Assembly (NCBI RefSeq): GCF_016545825.1
Contig: NC_052621.1
Location: 1,326,199 to 1,390,198, forward strand
Origin: Eucalyptus grandis
Lineage: Eukaryota > Streptophyta > Magnoliopsida > Myrtales > Myrtaceae
Direction: 5' to 3'
DNA length: 64,000 bases
Shown: positions 57,358 through 64,000 of the stretch, piece by piece
How positions within the stretch are numbered: position 1 is the stretch's first letter
Layout of the letters: each line of letters begins with the position of its first letter
Made by a program: the position numbers and the translations under genes
Notes under the pieces: generated by a model
What the model was told of the DNA's origin: nothing
Databases searched by the model: none
Seen by the model: the letters and a program-made list of their open reading frames with translations, nothing else

Positions 57358-59479
57358 ATCTCCCCATTTTTGATGATGACAAAACAATCTCCGAATATGC
57401 AGATGTGTAATTAATATGCAGATGTGTAATCACACTTTCTAAAATAATGATAAATCAATCATCTTAGATTTTCAAATAATGTGATTTGAATCAAAAGACA
57501 GCAAATAGATTGAGCATAACAATGTATAGAAAAAAATAATCGCAGCTCAATAATATCAACACATATGCATATTTATATTCTCTCCCCCTTTTGTCATAAT
57601 CAAAAAGCGATAAAAAGTAACACGTAGAGAATATAAAATGATAACAATTTTTTTTTTCATGAAACACAATTTTTGAAAAATTTGTTTTTATAAAGTAAAT
57701 CGAATATTAAATATATGCAATATAACTCACTTCAATCATATATATTAGCAAATATCCAATAGAAATCACAGATGCATCATAAAATGCACGTACCCTTTTT
57801 GTCATAATAAAATGATAATATCAATAAGAGATTTGTTAATGACAAAAGGTAATAAGAGATGCACTAACCGGATTTTGTAGAAATTCTGATGCATTTACCT
57901 TTTCCTTCTTTCCACAACAAGATCACGATCAATCCAAAAGATTTTTCCATAATTGATCAATGCTCCCCTCAATTTGTTGCCTTTTGAGATGATCACGATT
58001 CTTTTCCTTTTTCTTGGATTCGCTTGCTCCCCTATCATCATGATAAGATTTGCAAATAGAAACAATTGTTGCTTGTGCACGTTGAACATAATACTTTTCC
58101 AATATTTCCTTTGTAGCAACAACATCAGCAACGATCACTTGCATTTTGAAATTCGAGGCAAAAATTTATTTTCTTCAACCAAGCTCATCTCGAATTCAAC
58201 CTGCATAAACTTAACAAACTTTTTCCACAAATAAGCTGTAATAATGTCCGCGTAATATATAATGCCATTTCTTCAAATAAATAAATTGAATAGCATATGT
58301 AAAATTAAAATTCAGAGCTACTCAACCTTACGTATGACACATAAGCAAAAATTTTGCACAAAGAATAGAATCTTTGAGCCTCCAAAAAATAGTACAGAAT
58401 TTTCCATGATTTTCAAATTTAGCTTTCCAAAATCCAAATGAAAGATTCTTTTGTGACCTGCAAATTCAGATAATAATCCTTGAAAAAATATTGCGTAATA
58501 TCTTTCTTTTATTTGCAGATCAAACTTGCTAGATATAATATATCTTCTAAGAATATAGCAAGAATATCCATAAATATGCAATAATATCTTTTCAAGATCA
58601 AAAGGATTTCCATAAGCATATATATCAAAATATTATTGATGCACATTGCAAAAATAAAGCGGATATTTCTATCATGTGCCAAATCAAATAAAAACTTGCA
58701 ATGCCTTATATTTATGACTACAATATAATAAACAATCATCCAAAATTGTGATAAATGCACTTAGAAATTTACAAGGCGCGATGATAAAAATATTCTCTTA
58801 CCCATGGTATATGTTTCAAATATACCATTGAAAAAATAAAATAAAATCAGTACCAATCTTCACATGAGATGCATTTATGATTGCATCATGATTTGCATAG
58901 ATTTGCGATCATTCACCCCTTAAAGAATTCCCTGCAATCAACTCATTTCCCTTTTTGGTATCCATCAATTTGGATCCTTCCTTGACGTTAGAGCAAAATA
59001 TAAAATCTCATAGATAATCAAATATTCTTTCTAAACTCATCATAACATGTTATTTAAGGAAAGAATATTATGCACAATAATATCTCGAAAAATAAATTCT
59101 CACTTAGTCATAATACGATAAAATCATAGAGAATAAAAATCCTTGAGTAATTTATGATCACGTAAAACAGATTTTTATTTGACAAAATATGATAAAATCT
59201 GAGAGTATAAAATCAAACCAAATAAATTCATTTGTTTCTAAACAGGATATCAAAAAAAAATAATCACACGTATTAAATCAAATCTCAACTCACGAATCAC
59301 AAAAATAAATCACACGATTGTTTCTTCAATAAAACAAAATATGATCATTATAAAATCTCAATCAACCAAGGATATATCGAATATCAAGTATAATGAGAAT
59401 TATTGCCCAAATCAAATTGAGAATAAAAATTCCTTACCAAATCCTCTTTCTTCTTTCTTCTTTATATCCTGCAAAAACA

Positions 59480-61064
59480 ACTCATATTTTCTTTGATACC
59501 CATTTTTCTTGGGTCCATGAGAGTTAGTAGAACATGCTGTTTTTATCCAATTTTTCTTAATAGGTCTCCAAACTTTAGGACAATCTTTTTCAAAGTGTTC
59601 CGAATCTCCACAATTTGAACACTTGACGTCATTTCCACCAACAGGTTTTACAAATACTTTTTGAAAATAATTTTTGTAAAATGCCTTTGGAAGTCTTTGT
59701 CTAAGTCTCTACTTGACTTTAGGAAAATCAATTAGAGAATCTCTTTCCTTATTGAAACCAAGTCCCGACTTATTATAGTAAGGAACTTGTATGGAAAGGA
59801 TATGCTCTAATGCTTTTGATCCATTTGAAAATCTTGTCGAAATATTTGAAAATTCTTTCTTTAAAGAATCATTTTCTTTGACAAGTAAATCTCGACTTTC
59901 TTTTGTTTGTAGAAAATCTTTTTGCAAAATTTCAAACTTTTATTTTCGAGAAAGATCCTATTGCCTAAGCCATGAATTTTCCTTTTAAGTTCGGAGATCC
60001 TTTTAATCGAAGATTTGAGATTTGAGCAAAGCTCATTTATATACTTAAAAACTTTAGCAGGAATTTCTAAATGACTTACCTCGATTTTCTCATCGGATTC
60101 TGAGTCTGTGTCTAAGTCAGACTCTGATTTTGAGTCTGTGTCTGAGTCAAACTCAGATTCTAAATGTGCCATCAAGCATATATTTTCTTGCTCATCATCT
60201 TTTTTCATTGTTCTTTTCTACCCATTATGCTTTTATCGTCTTCTTCCACTGAATTTCCTTCCTTTTCTACTCAGATTTTTGAATTTCTTGACTATAAAGG
60301 CAAGTTTTTCGTCGTCGATGTCATTTTCTAAGTCTATTTCATCAAAAACAGCGTTAGATACTAAAGCAATGGACTTCTTACCTTCGGGATCTTCATCGTT
60401 AATTTGTTCCACTTCATAGGATTGAAGAGTGCCGATCAATTCATCAACGGAAAGTGGCATAATCCTCTGAGTCTCCCGGATTGAGGTCTTAACACGATTC
60501 CAATCTTTTGAGAGTCCACACAGTAGCTTGTTTACTTTCATGGGATCAGAAATTGGTTGACCTTGATTTTCAAGACCATTCACGATTTCTGTAAAACGAC
60601 TAAATATGTCAGTGATTCTCTGATTTCATTTTGAATGCTTTGTATTGACCGAGCAGAATGTTGATTCTGGTTTCTTTCACTCGATCAATTCCTTCATAGG
60701 TGATGTGTAATCTATCCCGAGACTTCTTTAGCTGTAACACAAGAAGATATTCTGTTATATTCAGCAGGAGACAATGCACAATATAAAGAATAAATAGTTT
60801 TTGCATCAAGCGCTTCTCTTTTGGACATCTCTGTCTGAGACATAGGAGCATGGGGTTTGGTTTCTTTGTCTTTGCTATTCTTATTTGATGTAGATACAGT
60901 AGTGGGATTGATTCCTCTTTCCACAACATCCCATTGCAAGGGATATCGGATCTTAGGAATGCTTTCATTTTGTTCTTCCACACGTTGTATTCATTTCCAT
61001 CAAAATATGGTGGCCTTGTGTTGATTTGCCCTTCCATAAGTCCTAGTGCCAAGATACTAGCCAT
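59480..61064 (-). pseudogene. copy C gag remnant
   Basis: Duplicate of the gag at 36170-37752: start at 61064, gag core, a stop near 60233, an acidic DSDTDSKSESDLDTDSESDE stretch that stays open here, a coiled coil, and a CCHC knuckle near 59600 that is intact in sequence. Frameshifts near 60950, 60715 and 60610 break the N-terminal half. Confidence 0.85.
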
Positions 61065-61128
61065 AAAGAATATTTAGCTCAAAAGTAAAAACACTTTTAT
61101 AAACCGAGCACCTTGCTCTGATACCAAT

Positions 61129-62159
61129 TGAAAGTGCTAGTATGAACACCTATAGGGGGTGAATAGGTGTTTAAAATAAATCTTGACAAATATATGCGGA
61201 ATAAAATAAACTTCAAACAAAACAAAGGAGCTAGGGAAGAGAATAAGAACACAAGGTTTATAGTGGTTCGGCTTAATCCAAGCCTACGTCCACTCTCCCA
61301 CGCTAACAACCTTCTTGGCTGGATTCCACTATGCAATCAACAAGAGATTACAACTTTGAGTGCAAACACTTAGTAGTAGATCACACTATCTCGCTAAGTC
61401 ACTCTTTTGGTATTTCTCTCACGATCACAAACGTTTAAGCTCACCAAAGACAAGTGTATGAACAAAGATCGCTCGGACTTTGGAATTATAAATTCTACGC
61501 TCCGTCTCTTACTTGTTCATCGGTCATTCATCTCCTTAAATACTTCTCCACTTCCAAACTAGCCATTGGATAGTATCTCAGAGAATCGTCTTCCAATATA
61601 CCCATTGGACAGCTCTGTATCTAGAAGATTTGGTAGCCGTTAAGTGACAAAAGTAGAATTCCAAATTGATTCCGATCGCCCATACAAACAGAATCTTGGT
61701 TTCCATAAGTAAAGCTTCTTCGTATAGAAAGTTCTTATCTTCAAGATTCAATCGACAATCAATTAGATTGAATCAATCAAATCAATCTTGATGTAGAATC
61801 CAAACCAGATTACTAGCCGTTATATGATTTGGCTTGTATTACGTTCTGTCGAATCTGGATGTAAAGTCCGAGTGTAATAGACTTTACAATCTGAGTCCGA
61901 GTGCAATAGACTTTACAATCTGAGTTCGAGTGCAATAGACTTTACAATCTGAGTCTGAACATATTCTGCTTCAGCATAGAGTATGTCTTCTAGTTCAATT
62001 TCAGCATAGAGTCTGTCTTCTGGTTCTTCCAAGTATAGACTTTGATAATATCATTTACATGTTCTATCATCTGCATGGTCTATTACTCAACCATCAAACA
62101 TATCAGTAGCTTTTGATTTATTTTGTCATATTCAAAACATTATAAGGGATTTCCTAACA
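61129..62159 (-). repeat. copy C, right LTR (5' LTR on - strand)
   Basis: Duplicate of 37817-38819. It has one more GTGCAATAGACTTTACAATCT-like unit than that copy. Confidence 0.9.
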
Positions 62160-62164
62160 GTTGT

Positions 62165-62427
62165 AGGACACCAAGAAGGTGGGCTGAGCTAGGCATTTCC
62201 CTTCTTCAAGCGGGAAGAAGGTGGAGGTGTCAATGAAGAGATAGCCAAAATGTGTAGCTCGAAGAACTTGAAGGGCCTGCAGCCAACGAGAATGGCGGAT
62301 TATTGCAGATGATTTTCAAAAATGAGGTGCATCCTAGGTTAGCCATCTCACTCCTTACTCTTGGGAGAACAAGGACAATCTGAACAATATCGAATTAGCG
62401 CAGCAAAACAAAATATTCTCTCATATT
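62165..62427 (+). pseudogene. sulfotransferase relic 5, part after the retroelement
   Basis: It duplicates 38825-39092 with a few more small deletions. Confidence 0.8.
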
Positions 62428-62836
62428 TGCCACGACCTAACCTCAGGTTGGACCACCTAGGGTTTGGCTAATAGACTACTAAGTCTAAACTTAGCTCGGA
62501 CTCTTCCAATATCATACCAATTCGCGACTTAGGTTCAAGTTCTTAACATGCAAATAATTTTCCGATTAGGAGTCACAACTAATCTATTTTTGGTAAGTCA
62601 ATTAGAAACTCAAGTAAAGTGATGAAATATTCACCTTACTCCTACGAACCAAAGATTTATGAATTCGGAGACTTGATTACGCTAGATTCATCTAACGTCC
62701 TTTCGGTACCCTTCTCTTTTATTTCGAAAAAAATGTTTTGCAAGTAGCTTATGATATTGCTAGTATGAGTACCTAGAGGGGGGTGAATAGGTATATAAAA
62801 GATTTTTCTTCAACAATTGCACAATACTAGACAGAT
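62428..62836. mobile_element. left end of the LTR-type element plus 85 bp of element A LTR
   Basis: 62428-62751 duplicates 39093-39417. 62752-62836 duplicates the first 85 bp of the element A LTR at 39418, preceded by the same GCTTA. Both stop abruptly at 62836. Confidence 0.88.
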
Positions 62837-63483
62837 TTTATCCTCTTATGCTTTGATTATGATAGATTCATCTAACGTCACTCCCTTATGGAATTATGAT
62901 TTACAATTATGCTCTTATGCTTTGATTACGATTTTATCCCTGTGTGCAATTTGGTAAATATTTGTATTTTACAATATTAAAAATTCATATTACGAATGGT
63001 TTGTTAGTCACCAAAGTGGCCGAACCTTGAAGTCTTTTAAATTTTTGATATTGTAAATTATTTTATTTAATTACCCATGATTAATTGATGCTATAATGAA
63101 ATTGATATGTTTTATATCATTATTGGAGCTATAGGTATATTGAAGTTTATTTATTATAAGAATTTAGGGATTAACCCAAAGGTTAATTATTTTCTTATAA
63201 TTCATGAACATGATGGTTGATAATTAATATGACTTATTAAATTTGTTTGTATATCCAAAGATAGCAAATAAATTTTAATAAGATATATTTACAATTATCA
63301 AATAAAAGTTATTAGCATCATTATGGTATATATATATTTGTATATCATAGGATCGCCCAAAGGAGAACTATGATATACATGTGTCGTTTAGTTTGAATTT
63401 GATTAGGTGATATTCTCAAAGCGTTAATGTATGAGTATTTTCTTGCACATTTGCAGTATCTGTACCTGTTTCAATCCATTCAC
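62837..63483 (+). other. copia leader-like sequence
   Basis: AT-rich sequence lies ahead of the gag at 63484. 62837-62960 repeats TTATGCTTTGATTA twice and includes AGATTCATCTAACGTC, also present in the LTR-type element at about 62685, which looks like filler from patch repair. CACATTTGCAG at about 63448 could be a 3' splice site. Confidence 0.45.
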
Positions 63484-64000
63484 ACGCCTCATATGTTCCC
63501 TTATTCAATGTGATAAATTTTCCTGATTGGAGTGAACAAGTCCAGTTTCACTTAGGTGTCCTGGATATTGATTTAGCGCCTCAAGCTGAGAAACCAGCTG
63601 CTATTATTGATTAAAGTAGCGATGATGAAAAGTCTTTCCATAAAGCTTGGGAAAAATCGAACAGATTGAGCTTAATGTTCATGCGAATGACAGTTGCAAA
63701 CAACTTAAAGACTTCTCTTCCCAAGACTAACAATGCTAAGGAATTTATGAAATTTGAGGAAGAGCGTTCTCAAACTGCTGATAAGTCACTTGCTAGTACA
63801 TTGATGAGCACACTAACCACCATGAAATATGATCGTTCGTGTACCATGCATGAGCATATACTTGAGATGACGAATTTAGCAGCAAAGTTAAGGACTTTGG
63901 GAATGAACGTGAATGAGTACTTTTTAGTACAATTTATACTTAATTCCTTGCCTCATGAGCAATATGGGCCATTTCAAATGAATTACAACACTATAAAGGA
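63484..64000 (+). pseudogene. Ty1-copia gag, running off the window end
   Basis: The + strand frame reads FPDWSEQVQFHLGVLDIDLA, then FHKAWEKSNRLSLMFMRMTV, then KEFMKFEEERSQ, then NVNEYFLVQFILNSLPHEQY: the UBN2-type copia gag. A TAA (63612-63614) interrupts the frame after AAIID, so this copy is probably dead. It differs from the SIRE-type gags in the window and represents another copia lineage. Protease, integrase and RT would lie beyond 64000. Confidence 0.82.

Larger units (their letters stand above)
56325..62159 (-). mobile_element. non-autonomous SIRE-like element, copy C
   Basis: A duplicate of copy B in unit 2: LTRs 56325-57357 and 61129-62159, target duplication GTTGT (56320-56324 and 62160-62164), primer site TGGTATCAGAGC (61126-61115, - strand), broken gag and no pol. 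It shares the same site and the same LTR-specific changes as copy B, so it arose by segmental duplication and not by new transposition. Confidence 0.92.
51261..62836. repeat. segmental duplication, unit 2
   Basis: A second copy of 28059-39502, same orientation, 11576 versus 11444 bp. Most of the extra length is two more copies of a short repeat at 51905-52070. It ends 85 bp inside the LTR of element A, so it was copied after element A had inserted. Differences are few, and many are one-base indels at CAG/CTG sites. Confidence 0.95.

Overview
This is a piece of a plant nuclear genome, almost certainly a dicot. It holds a local cluster of cytosolic sulfotransferase (SOT, PAPS-dependent) genes that has been broken up by transposable elements. 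A woody species, possibly of the Myrtales, is only a guess. The genes are intronless and AT-rich with plant-type TATA boxes. The repeats are plant LTR retrotransposons, a hAT-type element, a likely SINE and an endogenous pararetrovirus.

Layout. 1-5.9 kb: a relic SOT fragment, a 2.9-kb solo-LTR-like insertion, then a decayed SOT carrying a small TRIM-like retroelement with a captured piece of an inositol-polyphosphate 5-phosphatase gene. 5.94-13.49 kb: one hAT-like element swollen by a 3.4-kb solo LTR, a florendovirus-like pararetrovirus fragment and a SINE. 13.5-16.3 kb: SOT 3' relics. 16.3-31.1 kb: the best-preserved core, with three intact SOT reading frames (19180-20187, 21122-22090, 30128-31096) and one full-length copy with a single internal stop (24517-25524). 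32.8-39.1 kb: an SOT relic split by a SIRE-like retroelement that kept gag but has no pol. 39.1-52.7 kb: a large LTR-type repeat holding a complete 9.5-kb SIRE/Maximus-like Ty1-copia element with an extra 3' ORF. 51.26-62.84 kb: a near-identical second copy of 28.06-39.50 kb, including a frameshifted copy of the third intact SOT. 62.84-64 kb: the leader and gag of another copia element running off the end.

Two SOT subtypes alternate. Type A has 335 codons and a MA(R/H)QQ start; type B has 322 codons and a MAMGDSEQE start. Type B copies share a promoter block that itself contains a relic of SOT coding sequence. Their substrates cannot be read from sequence; plant SOTs sulfate flavonols, hydroxyjasmonates, brassinosteroids, salicylates and similar hydroxylated compounds.

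I found no clearly new biological system. The observations I would follow up are: a systematic CAG/CTG-context indel signature separating near-identical copies, which suggests that some frameshifts here are base-calling artefacts; the 5-phosphatase capture by a TRIM-like element; the (TA)n-flanked, partly inverted pararetrovirus; and the repeat-bounded 11.5-kb segmental duplication.
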